From the NCBI RefSeq assembly GCF_031180965.1, contig NZ_JAPSLH010000002.1, positions 216,449 through 280,448 of the forward strand: 64,000 nucleotides of DNA, in the 5' to 3' direction. Both the position numbers and the translations under genes were made by a program. This document shows positions 33,601 to 42,328 of this stretch, one piece after another. The DNA is from Chelativorans sp. Its GTDB lineage: Bacteria > Pseudomonadota > Alphaproteobacteria > Rhizobiales > Rhizobiaceae. The notes below the pieces were generated by a model that worked only from the letters and a program-made list of their open reading frames with translations, did no database searches and had not been told where the DNA came from. Position 1 is the stretch's first letter. Every line of letters begins with the position of its first letter.

Positions 33601-36152
33601 AGATATCGCCGCGTTTTGCCGGCGAGGTCCTGGTCACGCTCGGCGTCGAAAGCCTGAACAAGACCTTCACCGCCAGCGTGCCGGCAGAGGGCACGACCCT
33701 CGACATCCCCGTGACGGACGATCTCGGCGCCGGCGCCTATGTGACGGCGACCCTGTTCCGCCCGGGCGAAGCCGCCGAAAACCGCCTGCCGATGCGTGCC
33801 ATTGGCGTGCGCTGGCTGAAGATCGATCCCGGCGCGCGAAAACTGTCGGTCGATCTCGGCGTCGCTGACAAAACGCGGCCGAACCAGGCGCTGACGATCC
33901 CCGTCTCCGTCGGCGGGCTGGCGGCCGGCGAGGAAGCCTATGTCACCGTCGCCGCGGTGGATGTCGGCATTCTCAATCTCACACGCTACGAGGCGCCCGA
34001 CCCGGCCGGCTGGTATTTCGGTCAGCGCATGTTGGGCATCGAGATGCGCGACATCTATGGCCGGCTGATCGATGGCTCGCTGGGAGCGGCCGGGCGGCTG
34101 CGCACCGGCGGTGACGGTGGCGGCATGACGGCGGCCGGTAGCCCGCCCAAGGAAAGGCTGCTCGCCTTCTTCTCCGGCATCGTCCGGTTGGACGAAGAGG
34201 GCAAGGCGGAGATCGCCTTCGACATCCCGCAATTCAACGGCACGGCGCGCGTGATGGCGGTCGCCTGGACCAGGACCGCGGTCGGCAGCGGGACGAAAGA
34301 CGTCGTCATCCGCGATCCTGTCGTGCTGACCACCAGCCTGCCGCGCTTCCTGGCGCCGGGTGATGAAGCGCGCCTCCTCATTGAGATCGCCAACACAGAC
34401 GGACCGCCTGGGGATTACGCCCTGACGGTCTCGAGCGACGGGACCATCGGAGCGCAGACGCAGGCTGTCCCCGCCAGCCTTACCCTTCAGGCCGGCGGCA
34501 GGACGAGCCTTTCGCTCCCCCTCTCGGCACTGGAGCCTGGAAACGGCAGCCTCGCCATTACCCTTGCGCACGAGTCCGGCGTCACGGTGGAGAAGTCGGT
34601 GACCCTGCCGGTCCGGCCCGGCGTCGCCCCGGTGACCACGCGGCAAAGGATCGCGCTCGCCGCCAACGGCGGCAGCCTCAGGATCGATGGCGGGCTGCTC
34701 GGCGACAGTTTCGTCGAGGGCGCGTCCGTGTCCGTGAACATCTCCCGCGCGGAGGCATTCGACATCCCCGCCCTTCTGATGTCGCTCGACCGTTATCCCT
34801 ATGGCTGCGCCGAGCAGACGACGAGCCGCGCCCTTCCCCTGCTCTATGTGAGCGAACTCTCGAAGGCGGCTGGCCTGGAGGACGATCCTGCGCTCAAGAC
34901 CCGCATCGAGGACGCGATCACCAATGTTTTGTCCTTCCAGTCCTCCTCCGGCAGCTTCGGCCTGTGGAGCCCCGGTTCCGGCGATCTCTGGCTCGACGCC
35001 TATGTCACTGATTTCCTGACGCGGGCGCGCGAGCGCAGTTTTGCCGTACCTGCGGAAGCCATGGAGCAGGCTCTCCAGAACCTGCAGAACGCGCTCGCCT
35101 ATGATGTGGATGTGGCCAGCAACGGCAGCGAGATCGCCTATGCGCTGTATGTCCTGGCGCGCAACCGCAAGGCTTCGGCCGGGGACCTGCGCTACTATGT
35201 GGACACGCGCCTTGACGAGTTCGCAACGCCCTTGGCCCGCGCCCAGCTGGCGGCAGCGCTCGCGCTTTACGGCGATGTGCAGCGCGCGGAAACCGCCTTC
35301 AGCTCGGCCTTCGCCCTGGCGCAGTCCACACCCAGCGGCGCGACGGCGCGTTCCGACTACGGCTCGCCCCTCCGCGACGGCGCCGCCATGCTGGCCCTTG
35401 CCGCCGAAAGCCGGCCGGAACCGATGCTGGTGCCGCGCATGATCAGCCTTGTTTCGGATATCCGCGGCCGCACCGAATATCTGAGCACCCAGGATGAGGC
35501 ATGGATGCTGCTTGCCGCCCGGGCGCTGCGCGAGGCGAGCGGCGATATCCGGCTCTCGGTCGACGGCGCTGCGCATGCCGGCCCCTTCGCCCGCCGGCTT
35601 GCGGGTTCGGAGCTCGCAGCCTCGCCCTTCACCGTCGCCAATGCGGGCACGGAGCCGATCGACGCGGTCGTCACGACGGTAGCCGCGCCGCATCAGCCTC
35701 TGCCCGCCGGCGGAGAGGGCTTCGCCATATCGCGCCGGTATTTCCGGCTGGACGGCACTGAGGCCAATGTCTCGGAAGCGCAGCAGAACGAGCGCTTCGT
35801 CGTCGTGATCGAGATCACCGAGGCCAATGCCTGGCCCTCACGCGTCCTCGTCTCCGACCTCTTGCCCGCCGGTTTCGAGATCGACAATCCGCGGCTGGTC
35901 GACAGCGCCCAACTCGAGAATTTCGAATGGCTCGGCGAGACCGAGGCGGTTCATACGGAGTTTCGCGACGACCGCTTTGTCGCCGCCTTCAACAGAACCG
36001 CCGACAGCGCCCGCGACTTCCGGCTTGCCTATGTCGTGCGCGCGGTGACGCCCGGCACCTACATCCACCCCGCCGCCAGCGTGGAGGACATGTACCGTCC
36101 GCAATTCTCCGCTCGCACCGCGACAGGCTATATGGAGGTGGCGGGAAACTAG
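30696..36152 (+). CDS. Bacterial alpha-2-macroglobulin with PAN-like N-terminus
   Basis: This is a large envelope protein thought to trap foreign proteases. The 1818-residue product starts with a secretion signal. LISC near residue 15 could be a lipobox, but cleavage before QDARR is also possible. Residues about 26-100 form a cysteine-rich PAN/apple-like domain (DECSAICLADDQCRAFTYN). Macroglobulin repeats follow, then the thioester motif YGCAEQ near residue 1370, the CxEQ bond that captures attackers. It is followed three bases later by penicillin-binding protein 1C, the classic partner that repairs peptidoglycan after breach. The ATG at 30696 was chosen for its signal peptide and GGGAGGGG upstream. 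A TTGACA box lies at 30632. Confidence 0.9.
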   Translation: MRAARGFFGILLISCGLIAAAAAQDARRVVTTENGDYFGFDLRSEKDVSLDECSAICLADDQCRAFTYNTKARWCFLKSDFATLHSFEGAVAGKVVTAAAEPDLGAPPSLSFVSGHVLQEAEQYRREVLRDADPGEDGFAVLASAAADALTNGDAATAMANYVAAIALDPQNPELWTGLARAAAAAEPQENQSAYDLQRAATGAGVTAYQLSRTAHQRAEALAALAGALETRSLFRPAISAYEASLALESSSEVQALYAALKDSHGFRVIDHTIDSDSVSPRVCVQFSEELVKSGIDYAQYMTVDNNRAAAIDRSDKELCATGLKHGERYRIVVRQGLPSAIGEVIEEPVPLEVYIRDRSPALRFTGENFVLPTSARRGIPIVSVNASSAELSLYRVGDRSLTRLLSDGTFLRQLNEYEIDQVSADLGEPIWNGTVEIASELNKDVVTSIPVDELVPEREPGIYMLAAVPEGDRSDAWNSRATQWFLVSDIGLSTFAGDDGLSVFARSLASAKPIGGLRLKLLARNNEVLGEATTDANGHTRFAPGLMRAEAGLSPAAVLAQNGEDFVFLDMTRAGFDLSDRGVAGRPSPGPLDLFAWTERGIYRAGETVHAAALLRDPSADAVQDLPLTFIFQRPDGVEDRRIVSQGGGLGGHAIDLPLPQTAMRGTWTMRVHADPEQAPIGEKLFLVEDFVPDRTEFDLKAEQDRVAIGSSVQVSLEGRYLYGAPAAGLTLEGQLTIGTTRDWAKYPGYVFGLQDEEDVEAVRVPLSSLPETDQDGKASFDVFVDSVPSTTQLLKAGISVQMREAGGRAVERSIEVGVEPETEVIGLRPEFSGQVPEGGTAGFRVIAVDPAGNRIAMPGLKWSLLKVERDYQWYRSDGAWNYEPITRTSLVQNGTIAAAPDSEPQLSLPVGWGRYLLEVESPDGAAVSSVEFDAGWYVEAASTETPDGLEIALDRESYVVGDTAKLKISPRFAGEVLVTLGVESLNKTFTASVPAEGTTLDIPVTDDLGAGAYVTATLFRPGEAAENRLPMRAIGVRWLKIDPGARKLSVDLGVADKTRPNQALTIPVSVGGLAAGEEAYVTVAAVDVGILNLTRYEAPDPAGWYFGQRMLGIEMRDIYGRLIDGSLGAAGRLRTGGDGGGMTAAGSPPKERLLAFFSGIVRLDEEGKAEIAFDIPQFNGTARVMAVAWTRTAVGSGTKDVVIRDPVVLTTSLPRFLAPGDEARLLIEIANTDGPPGDYALTVSSDGTIGAQTQAVPASLTLQAGGRTSLSLPLSALEPGNGSLAITLAHESGVTVEKSVTLPVRPGVAPVTTRQRIALAANGGSLRIDGGLLGDSFVEGASVSVNISRAEAFDIPALLMSLDRYPYGCAEQTTSRALPLLYVSELSKAAGLEDDPALKTRIEDAITNVLSFQSSSGSFGLWSPGSGDLWLDAYVTDFLTRARERSFAVPAEAMEQALQNLQNALAYDVDVASNGSEIAYALYVLARNRKASAGDLRYYVDTRLDEFATPLARAQLAAALALYGDVQRAETAFSSAFALAQSTPSGATARSDYGSPLRDGAAMLALAAESRPEPMLVPRMISLVSDIRGRTEYLSTQDEAWMLLAARALREASGDIRLSVDGAAHAGPFARRLAGSELAASPFTVANAGTEPIDAVVTTVAAPHQPLPAGGEGFAISRRYFRLDGTEANVSEAQQNERFVVVIEITEANAWPSRVLVSDLLPAGFEIDNPRLVDSAQLENFEWLGETEAVHTEFRDDRFVAAFNRTADSARDFRLAYVVRAVTPGTYIHPAASVEDMYRPQFSARTATGYMEVAGN

Positions 36153-36154
36153 CC

Positions 36155-38260
36155 GTGGGCGAGAAGAGCGGTTTGCGAGTCTGGGCGAGGCGGGCAGCCA
36201 TCGGCGCTGCCGCCCTCGGCCTTGCGCTTGCCGCAGCCGCCCTCGCGCTTGACCGGCTCGACAGAGCCTATCCGCCTCCGCTTGGAAACGTGGCGGGCAT
36301 TTCGCCCGAGGTCGTGGACCGCAAGGGCGCGCTCTTGCGCGTCTATGCCGCGCCGGATGGGCGCTGGCGGCTCAAGGCCGAGATCGACAAGCTCGATCCG
36401 CAGTTTCTGGAAATGCTGGTCGCCTATGAGGACCGGCGCTTCTGGTCGCATGCGGGCGTCGATCCCATCGCCCTTGCCCGCGCAGCCCTGCAGCTTGCTG
36501 GGAACGGCCGTGTCGTTTCCGGCGGCTCCACCCTTTCCATGCAGATTGCGCGCCTCATCGAGCCGCGCGAGGAGCGCAGCATTTCCGCAAAGCTCCGGCA
36601 GATCGCCCGCGCGCTGCAGATCGAGCGGCGGCTTTCCAAGCACGAGATCCTTGAGCTCTACCTCACGCTGGCCCCCTATGGCGGCAATCTGGAGGGCGTG
36701 CGGGCGGCGAGCCTCGCCTGGTTCGGCAAGGAGCCGCAAAAGCTCACGCTTTCGGAGGCCGCCCTGCTCGTTGCCCTGCCGCAATCGCCGGAGGCGCGGC
36801 GGCCCGATCGCCACCCGACAGCAGCAAAATCGGCGCGAGACCGCGTGCTCGCCCGCATGGCCAAGGCAGGCGTGATCGCCGAGGGTGAGGTGGAACGCGC
36901 CTCAACATTCCAGATCGCCGCAAAGCGCCTGGCGATGCCGGCCTTTGCCGCGCATCTGGCAGATGCTGCCCTTCGCGCCGCACCCGGAAAGCTGCGCCAC
37001 CAGTTCCTGCTCGACCGCGGCGTCCAGGCCTCGCTGGAAGCAGTGGCGCTTGAAAGCGCGCGGCGACTCGGCGCAAAGGTCTCGGTCGCCATGATCATGG
37101 CCGACGCGCAGACCGGCGAGGTGCTGGCAAAGGTCGGCTCGGCGGACTATTTCGACGCGGGCCGCGCCGGCTGGATCGACATGAGCGTGGCGCAACGCTC
37201 TCCCGGCTCGACCCTGAAACCCTTCATCTATGGGCTCGCCGTCGAGGACGGCCTCATCATGCAGGAGACCATGATCGAGGACCGCCCCGGCAATTTCCAT
37301 GGCTACCGGCCGCGCAATTTCGACATGGCCTATCAGGGTGATGTGAGCGTGCGCCAGGCGCTGCAGATGTCGCTCAATGTTCCCGCCATCCGGCTGCTCG
37401 ATGCGATCGGCCCCGCGCGGCTCGTCTCCCGGATGCGGCGCGCCGGCGTAGAGCTCAAGCTGCCGCCGGGCGAAGCGCCGGGCCTGGCGATCGGCCTCGG
37501 CGGCGCAGGGCTCACGCTGGAAGGCCTGGTGCAGCTTTACACCAGCCTTGCCAATCGCGGCAGGGCGATGGCCCTGCGCTACGCGCCCGATGCCGAGCCC
37601 CCGGCCCAGGCTGCCGCTGCGGTCCTGAGCCCGCAGGCCACCTGGCAGATCGCCGACATGCTCGCCGGCGTGGCGCCGCCCGAGGGCGCGCCGCGGCTCG
37701 GCATCGCCTACAAGACCGGCACGTCCTACGGCTATCGCGACGCCTGGGCCGTCGGCTATGACGGCCGCCATGTTCTGGGCGTCTGGGTGGGGCGGCCGGA
37801 TGGCGGCTCGGTGCCCGGGTTGACCGGCTATCTGGCGGCGGCTCCGATCCTATTCGAGGCGTTTTCCCGCGCCGGCATCGGCGTCACGCCGCTCCCACGC
37901 GCGCCGGCGGGCGCGGTGCGGCTCGCCGCCGCCGAGTTGCCGGCCTCGCTGCGCCGCTTTTCCTCGAGCTTCGGAGCGCCCATTCCCGGCGCGCCGACCG
38001 AGCCCGCGCCCGAGATCGTCTTTCCGCCCGAAGGGGCGCGCATCGATGTGGGCTTTGCCGAAGGCGCCGGCCAAGGGCCGCTGGCGCTCAAGATCATCGG
38101 CGGGCGCGCGCCGTTCCGGTGGCTCGCCAACGGCAGGCCGCTCGCCGAAAGCTTCCGCCGCCGCAGCGCCTCGTGGATGCCCGACAGCAGCGGCGCGTCC
38201 ACGCTTACCGTGATCGACGCGGCGGGCCGGGCCGCCAGCGTCCGCGTCTTCCTTGAATAG
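36155..38260 (+). CDS. pbpC: Penicillin-binding protein 1C
   Basis: This is an inner-membrane bifunctional peptidoglycan synthase. The 701-residue protein has one N-terminal membrane helix (about residues 14-33). The glycosyltransferase domain carries EDRRFWSHAGVD (about residue 92) and GGSTLSMQIAR. The transpeptidase domain has active-site STLK (about residue 352), SLN and KTGTS (about 519). A C-terminal biPBP_C-type domain of about 90 residues ends the protein. GTG start 36155 sits two bases after the macroglobulin stop, so the two are coupled. It converges with kdgF 24 bases downstream, and I see no terminator between them. Confidence 0.93.
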   Translation: MGEKSGLRVWARRAAIGAAALGLALAAAALALDRLDRAYPPPLGNVAGISPEVVDRKGALLRVYAAPDGRWRLKAEIDKLDPQFLEMLVAYEDRRFWSHAGVDPIALARAALQLAGNGRVVSGGSTLSMQIARLIEPREERSISAKLRQIARALQIERRLSKHEILELYLTLAPYGGNLEGVRAASLAWFGKEPQKLTLSEAALLVALPQSPEARRPDRHPTAAKSARDRVLARMAKAGVIAEGEVERASTFQIAAKRLAMPAFAAHLADAALRAAPGKLRHQFLLDRGVQASLEAVALESARRLGAKVSVAMIMADAQTGEVLAKVGSADYFDAGRAGWIDMSVAQRSPGSTLKPFIYGLAVEDGLIMQETMIEDRPGNFHGYRPRNFDMAYQGDVSVRQALQMSLNVPAIRLLDAIGPARLVSRMRRAGVELKLPPGEAPGLAIGLGGAGLTLEGLVQLYTSLANRGRAMALRYAPDAEPPAQAAAAVLSPQATWQIADMLAGVAPPEGAPRLGIAYKTGTSYGYRDAWAVGYDGRHVLGVWVGRPDGGSVPGLTGYLAAAPILFEAFSRAGIGVTPLPRAPAGAVRLAAAELPASLRRFSSSFGAPIPGAPTEPAPEIVFPPEGARIDVGFAEGAGQGPLALKIIGGRAPFRWLANGRPLAESFRRRSASWMPDSSGASTLTVIDAAGRAASVRVFLE

Positions 38261-38284
38261 GAGCGCTGCCCGACGGCTTCCGGC

Positions 38285-38620
38285 TTAAAGAAAATCGTCC
38301 CGCTTCGGCGTGAAGCTGTCGACCAGCCGCCCGGTTTCGAGCGCCTTCACCCCGTGTACCGTACCGGACGGTACGATGAAGGAGTCACCCGCTGAAAGTG
38401 TCGTGGTCGCCTCGCCGATCGTCACCTCGAAGCGGCCCTCGGCGACGTAGCTCGCCTGCACATGCGGGTGCGAGTGCGGCGCGCCCACCCCGCCTTTGTC
38501 GAAGGCGAACTCCACCATCATCAATTCGTCCGTATGGAGCAGAACCCGGCGGCGGTTGCCACCACCCAAATCCGTCCAATCGCCTTCCGACCGCCGGGCA
38601 AAGAGCTTGGTTTCGGCCAT
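38285..38620 (-). CDS. kdgF: Cupin, KdgF-type (unsaturated uronate linearisation)
   Basis: KdgF converts 4,5-unsaturated galacturonate, released from pectin by lyases, into its open-chain keto form for KduI. The 111-residue single cupin has the metal-binding motif PHSHPHVQASYVAEGRFE, then IVPSGTVHGVKAL, and ends in DSFTPKRDDFL, which resembles KdgF. GAGGAG precedes the ATG. It is the last gene of the uxaC-TRAP-kdu operon. Next to kduD and kduI the KdgF assignment is much stronger than for an isolated cupin. Confidence 0.82.
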   Translation of the reverse strand: MAETKLFARRSEGDWTDLGGGNRRRVLLHTDELMMVEFAFDKGGVGAPHSHPHVQASYVAEGRFEVTIGEATTTLSAGDSFIVPSGTVHGVKALETGRLVDSFTPKRDDFL

Positions 38621-38629
38621 GGAATCTCC

Positions 38630-39388
38630 TCAGCGTGCGAGCCAGCCGCCGTCCACCGGGACGACGGCGCCGTGCATGTAGTCCGAAGCGGGCGCCAGCA
38701 GGAACACGGCCGCATCGCCGATGTCCTCCGGCCGGCCCCAGCGCCCGGCGGGAATGCGGGCAAGGATGGCGGTGCTGCGGTCGGGATCCTTCCTCAGCGC
38801 GTCCGTATTGTTGGTCTCGATGTATCCCGGCGCCACGGCGTTGACATTGATGCCCCTCGACGCCCATTCGCAGGCCAGCAGCCGCGTCACGCCCAGGACG
38901 CCATGCTTGGAGGCGGTATAGGAGGCGACGCGGATGCCGCCCTGGAAGGAAAGCATCGACGCGATATTGACGATCTTGCCCCGTCTGCTCTCGGCGATGA
39001 GCTTGCGGCCGAAGGCCTGGCTCAGCATGAAGAGCGTCTTGAGGTTGACATCCATCACCTCGTCCCAGTCGGCCTCCGTGAAGTCGACCGCATCGGCGCG
39101 GCGGATGATGCCGGCATTGTTGACGAGCCCGTCGATCGGGCCGTGCGCCTCCCAGGCCGCGTCGAACATTGTGCGCGCCCCAGCGGCATCGGCGAGATCG
39201 CAGGTGAGCGCGGTGAACCGCGCCCCTTCGGCGGCGACGAGCCGCTCCGTCTCCTCCATGGAGGAGCGGCCGACACCGAGGACCGAGCCGCCGGCGCGGG
39301 CAATTGCGACGGCGATCCCCTGCCCTATCCCGGTATTGGCACCGGTGACGATGATGGTCCGGCCGGCAAGACTGAATCTCGCCGTCAC
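38630..39388 (-). CDS. kduD: 2-Dehydro-3-deoxy-D-gluconate 5-dehydrogenase (SDR)
   Basis: This reduces 2,5-diketo-3-deoxygluconate to 2-keto-3-deoxygluconate (KDG) with NADH. The 252-residue SDR has TGANTGIGQGIAVAIA, NNAGIIRRADAVDF, the catalytic serine in IASMLSFQGG and YTASKHGVLG, and ends in VVPVDGGWLAR. NNAGIIRR is a feature of the KduD branch. It starts at GTG 39388, overlapping the kduI stop by four bases (GTGA). Gene order kduI-kduD-kdgF matches the pathway. Confidence 0.92.
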   Translation of the reverse strand: MTARFSLAGRTIIVTGANTGIGQGIAVAIARAGGSVLGVGRSSMEETERLVAAEGARFTALTCDLADAAGARTMFDAAWEAHGPIDGLVNNAGIIRRADAVDFTEADWDEVMDVNLKTLFMLSQAFGRKLIAESRRGKIVNIASMLSFQGGIRVASYTASKHGVLGVTRLLACEWASRGINVNAVAPGYIETNNTDALRKDPDRSTAILARIPAGRWGRPEDIGDAAVFLLAPASDYMHGAVVPVDGGWLAR

Positions 39389-40233
39389 CGCATCGTCTCC
39401 AGTGGCACGGGGTCGACATCCGTATAGTCGACATTGTCGCCGGCCATGGCCCAGATGAAGCTGTAATTCGCCGTCCCGCAGCCCGAATGGATGGACCAGG
39501 GCGGCGAGATCACCGCTTCCTCATTGGCCATCAGGATGTGGCGGGTCTGCGTCGGCTCGCCCATGAAGTGGAAGACGCGCGCCGTGTCCGGAACGTCGAA
39601 ATAAAGATAAGCCTCCATGCGCCGGTCATGGACATGGCTCGGCATGGTGTTCCACACGGAGCCGGTCGCAAGCGTCGTCATGCCGACCACGAGCTGGCAC
39701 GTCTTCACCCCTTCCGGATGGATGAACTGGAAGATCGAGCGCTCGTTGGAGGCCGCCTGGCTCCCAAGATCGAGACGCTTGGCATCGCCGATGCGGATTA
39801 GGCTGGTCGGGTGCTTCTGGTGCGCGGGCGCGCTGAGCAGGTAGAACTTGGCCGGCTTGTCGGGATCGTCCGAAGAGAACGCCACGCTGCTTCCCATGCC
39901 GACATAGAGCATATCGCGCGGGGCAAGGGACTGTGCTTCGCCATCGACGGTGATCTTGCCCGCGCCGCCGATATTGACGGCGATCATTTCCCGCCGGTCG
40001 AGGAAGCGCTTCGTTCCGGTCGGCTTTATCGCTTCCAGCGTGAGTTCGCCGCGCTCTGGCATGGCGCCGCCCACGATCATGCGGTCATAGAGCGTATAGG
40101 TCAGGTTGATCCGGCCGGGCTCGAACAGGGCCGGCACGTGGAAATGCGCGCGCAGCTCCTCCGAGTCCATGCGCCGCGCCGCGACCGGGTCGATCGCGTG
40201 GCGGATCGAGTATTTCATGTGGCTGTCGCTCAT
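39385..40233 (-). CDS. kduI: 5-Keto-4-deoxyuronate isomerase
   Basis: This isomerises 5-keto-4-deoxyuronate to 2,5-diketo-3-deoxygluconate in pectin breakdown. The 282-residue double-cupin protein has the zinc site around NTMPSHVHDRRMEAYLYFD and the conserved VGMTTLATGSVWN and SPPWSIHSGCGT regions. The ATG at 40233 overlaps the gntR stop. A second ATG at 40218 (MKYSIRH) would remove five residues. Length matches the family (about 278). It is translated together with gntR and kduD. Confidence 0.93.
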   Translation of the reverse strand: MSDSHMKYSIRHAIDPVAARRMDSEELRAHFHVPALFEPGRINLTYTLYDRMIVGGAMPERGELTLEAIKPTGTKRFLDRREMIAVNIGGAGKITVDGEAQSLAPRDMLYVGMGSSVAFSSDDPDKPAKFYLLSAPAHQKHPTSLIRIGDAKRLDLGSQAASNERSIFQFIHPEGVKTCQLVVGMTTLATGSVWNTMPSHVHDRRMEAYLYFDVPDTARVFHFMGEPTQTRHILMANEEAVISPPWSIHSGCGTANYSFIWAMAGDNVDYTDVDPVPLETMR

Positions 40234-41039
40234 GGCGCCCTTCGCCTTTCCTGGTTCGTCTTGAGGTCGTTTCCGGCCGCTGACCGGCGGAAGCGGTAGT
40301 CCGCCTGCTGCCCGTTGAGGCGCGCGCGGTAGCGCTCCTGGCTGGCCGCCAGATGCTGGCGCATCGCCCGCCTGGCCTCGTCGGCATTGCCGGCGGAGAT
40401 CGCGCGGAGGATGGCGAGGTGCTCCACCTGCAGCCCCTCCTGGTATTCGCGGGAGAGCACGCTGTCGGTGCCCCAGGGCGAGGTGATGTCGCAGGGAATG
40501 GCGCGCATGCCAAGCGCGTCCAGCACCTCGACATAAAACGGGTTGTTCGTCGCCGCGGCGATTGCGCGGTGGAACTCGAAGTCGGTGCGCCCCGTCGCCT
40601 CGCCGATGGAAAGCAGCCGGTCGAACTCGAAGAAGGCTTCCTGGATCGCCGCTTCCTGCGCGCTGTTGCGCCGCAGCGCCGCAAGGCCGGCGCTTTCGAT
40701 CTCCAGCCCCATGCGCACCTCGATGACGTTGAGGGCGTAGGAGATCTTATTGCTGATCTCGGAGGTGATGGAGCTGAAGGCCATCGCCGGCCGTTCGCGC
40801 ACGAAAACACCTGCGCCCTGGCGCGCCTCGACCAGCCCGTCGGCGGCCAGCGTGGCGATCGCCTCGCGCACCACCGTGCGGCTGACCCCGAAGAGGTCCG
40901 TCAGCCGGCTCTCGGTGGGCAGCCTCTCTCCCGGCCGGTAGTCGCCGGAAAGTATCTGCTCCCGCACCGTGGCGACCACCCGCTCCGAGAGCTTCGGCTT
41001 TCGTTGCAGCCGGATATCGGCTGAAGGATCGGCGGCCAT
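40230..41039 (-). CDS. GntR-family regulator, FadR subfamily, of uronate operon
   Basis: This is a DNA-binding regulator that likely senses a uronate or KDG-type intermediate. The 269-residue protein has an N-terminal winged helix (SERVVATVREQILSGDYRPG, then LPTESRLTDLFGVSRTVVREA) and a helical FadR-type ligand domain with FEFHRAIAAATNNPFY and LQVEHLAILRAI. ATG 41039 was chosen because it begins the helix-turn-helix domain; upstream sequence is dctM. It is encoded between dctM and kduI in the operon. The paired inverted repeats between uxaC and uxuB (45650-45681) are its likely operator. Confidence 0.9.
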   Translation of the reverse strand: MAADPSADIRLQRKPKLSERVVATVREQILSGDYRPGERLPTESRLTDLFGVSRTVVREAIATLAADGLVEARQGAGVFVRERPAMAFSSITSEISNKISYALNVIEVRMGLEIESAGLAALRRNSAQEAAIQEAFFEFDRLLSIGEATGRTDFEFHRAIAAATNNPFYVEVLDALGMRAIPCDITSPWGTDSVLSREYQEGLQVEHLAILRAISAGNADEARRAMRQHLAASQERYRARLNGQQADYRFRRSAAGNDLKTNQERRRAP

Positions 41040-41047
41040 CTTCTCTC

Positions 41048-42328
41048 CTACCGGAACACACTGGGCAGCCACAGCGATATGGCGGGGATGTAGGTGACGA
41101 GGCCAAGCACCACGATGCCAGCGAGATAGAAGGGCCATATGCTGCGCATGGCCTCCCACACCGTGATCTTGCCCACGGCGCAGGCCACGAACTGCACGGC
41201 GCCCACGGGCGGCGTGTTGAGCCCGATGCCGTAGTTGAGGATCATGATCACGCCGAAATGCACCGGATCGACCCCATAGGCCTGCACCACCGGCAGAAAG
41301 ATGGGCGTGGTGATGATGATGGTCGGCCCCATATCCATGAAGGTGCCCAGCAGCAGCATTAGCAGGTTGAGCAGGAGCAGGATCACGATCGGGTTCTGCG
41401 AAATGCCCGTCAGCAGCTCGGTAAGCTCCGCCGGCACGCGGAGATAGGCCATCAGCCAGGAGAAGGAGGCGGCAGTGCCGATGATGAGCAGCACCATGGC
41501 GGTCGTGCGTACCGCGCCGAGCGTGGCGTCGACAAAGTTCTGCCAGCTCATCGAACGGTAGATGAAGAGGGTGACGAGCAGCGCGTAGAAAACGGCGACG
41601 CAGGAGCTTTCGGTGGCCGTGAACACGCCCGAGCGCACGCCGCCGAAGATGATGCCGATGAGCAGCAGGCCCGGAAGCGAGTTGATGAAGAACCAGCCCA
41701 CGCGCGCAAAGCCCGGGAACGGCTCGACCGGATAGCCGCGGCTGCGGGCCACGAAATAGGCCGTCAGCATGAGGGCTGCCGCAAGCAGCAGGCCGGGTAG
41801 GATGCCGGCGGTGAAGAGGTCGGCGATCGAGATCCTTCCGCCTGCCGAGATCGAATAGATGATCATGTTGTGCGAGGGTGGAAGCAGCAGCGCGATCAGT
41901 GCTGCCATCGACGTGATGTTGACCGCGTAATCCGTTCCGTAGCCGCCCGCCTTCATCTGCGGGATCATCAGCCCGCCCACGGCCGCCGCTTCCGCCACCG
42001 CGGAGCCCGAAATGCCGCCGAAGAGGGTGGAGGCGGCAATGTTCACCTGCCCGAGGCCGCCGCGCATATGCCCCACCAGCGCGCCCGCGAAGGCGACGAT
42101 GCGCTGGGCAATGGCGCCGCGCACCATCAGGTCGCCGGCATAGATGAAGAAGGGGATGGCAAGCAGCGTGAAGACGCTCATGCCGGAGTTCATCTGCTGG
42201 AAGACGACGAGCGGCGGCAGCCCGATATAGAGGATGGTGGCAAAGCTCGCGACGCCCAGGCAGAAGGCGATCGGCGTGCCGATCAGCATCAGGACGGTGA
42301 AGGTGCCGAAAAGGACGAGCGTCTCCAT
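41048..42328 (-). CDS. TRAP transporter large permease (DctM type)
   Basis: This is the ion-coupled channel subunit of a TRAP importer. The 426-residue protein has about twelve membrane helices and family features such as GTPIAFCLGVASF, PFFIYAGDLMVRGAIAQR, GGISGSAVAEAAAVGG and the late GVNTPPVG-like segment (NYGIGLNTPPVGAVQF). It directly adjoins dctQ with no spacer. With DctP and DctQ in the uronate operon it probably imports galacturonate, glucuronate or unsaturated oligogalacturonide products. Confidence 0.92.
   Translation of the reverse strand: METLVLFGTFTVLMLIGTPIAFCLGVASFATILYIGLPPLVVFQQMNSGMSVFTLLAIPFFIYAGDLMVRGAIAQRIVAFAGALVGHMRGGLGQVNIAASTLFGGISGSAVAEAAAVGGLMIPQMKAGGYGTDYAVNITSMAALIALLLPPSHNMIIYSISAGGRISIADLFTAGILPGLLLAAALMLTAYFVARSRGYPVEPFPGFARVGWFFINSLPGLLLIGIIFGGVRSGVFTATESSCVAVFYALLVTLFIYRSMSWQNFVDATLGAVRTTAMVLLIIGTAASFSWLMAYLRVPAELTELLTGISQNPIVILLLLNLLMLLLGTFMDMGPTIIITTPIFLPVVQAYGVDPVHFGVIMILNYGIGLNTPPVGAVQFVACAVGKITVWEAMRSIWPFYLAGIVVLGLVTYIPAISLWLPSVFR

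Noticed and set aside
30819..35693. 1624-codon open frame on the minus strand opposite the alpha-2-macroglobulin gene
   Set aside because: It is the antisense shadow of a GC-rich gene; its translation is low-complexity and lacks any domain, while the plus strand has a signal peptide and the thioester motif.
38360..38375. CGTACCGGACGGTACG palindrome as an operator
   Set aside because: It lies inside kdgF and is explained by the conserved codons for VPSGTV; no promoter adjoins it.
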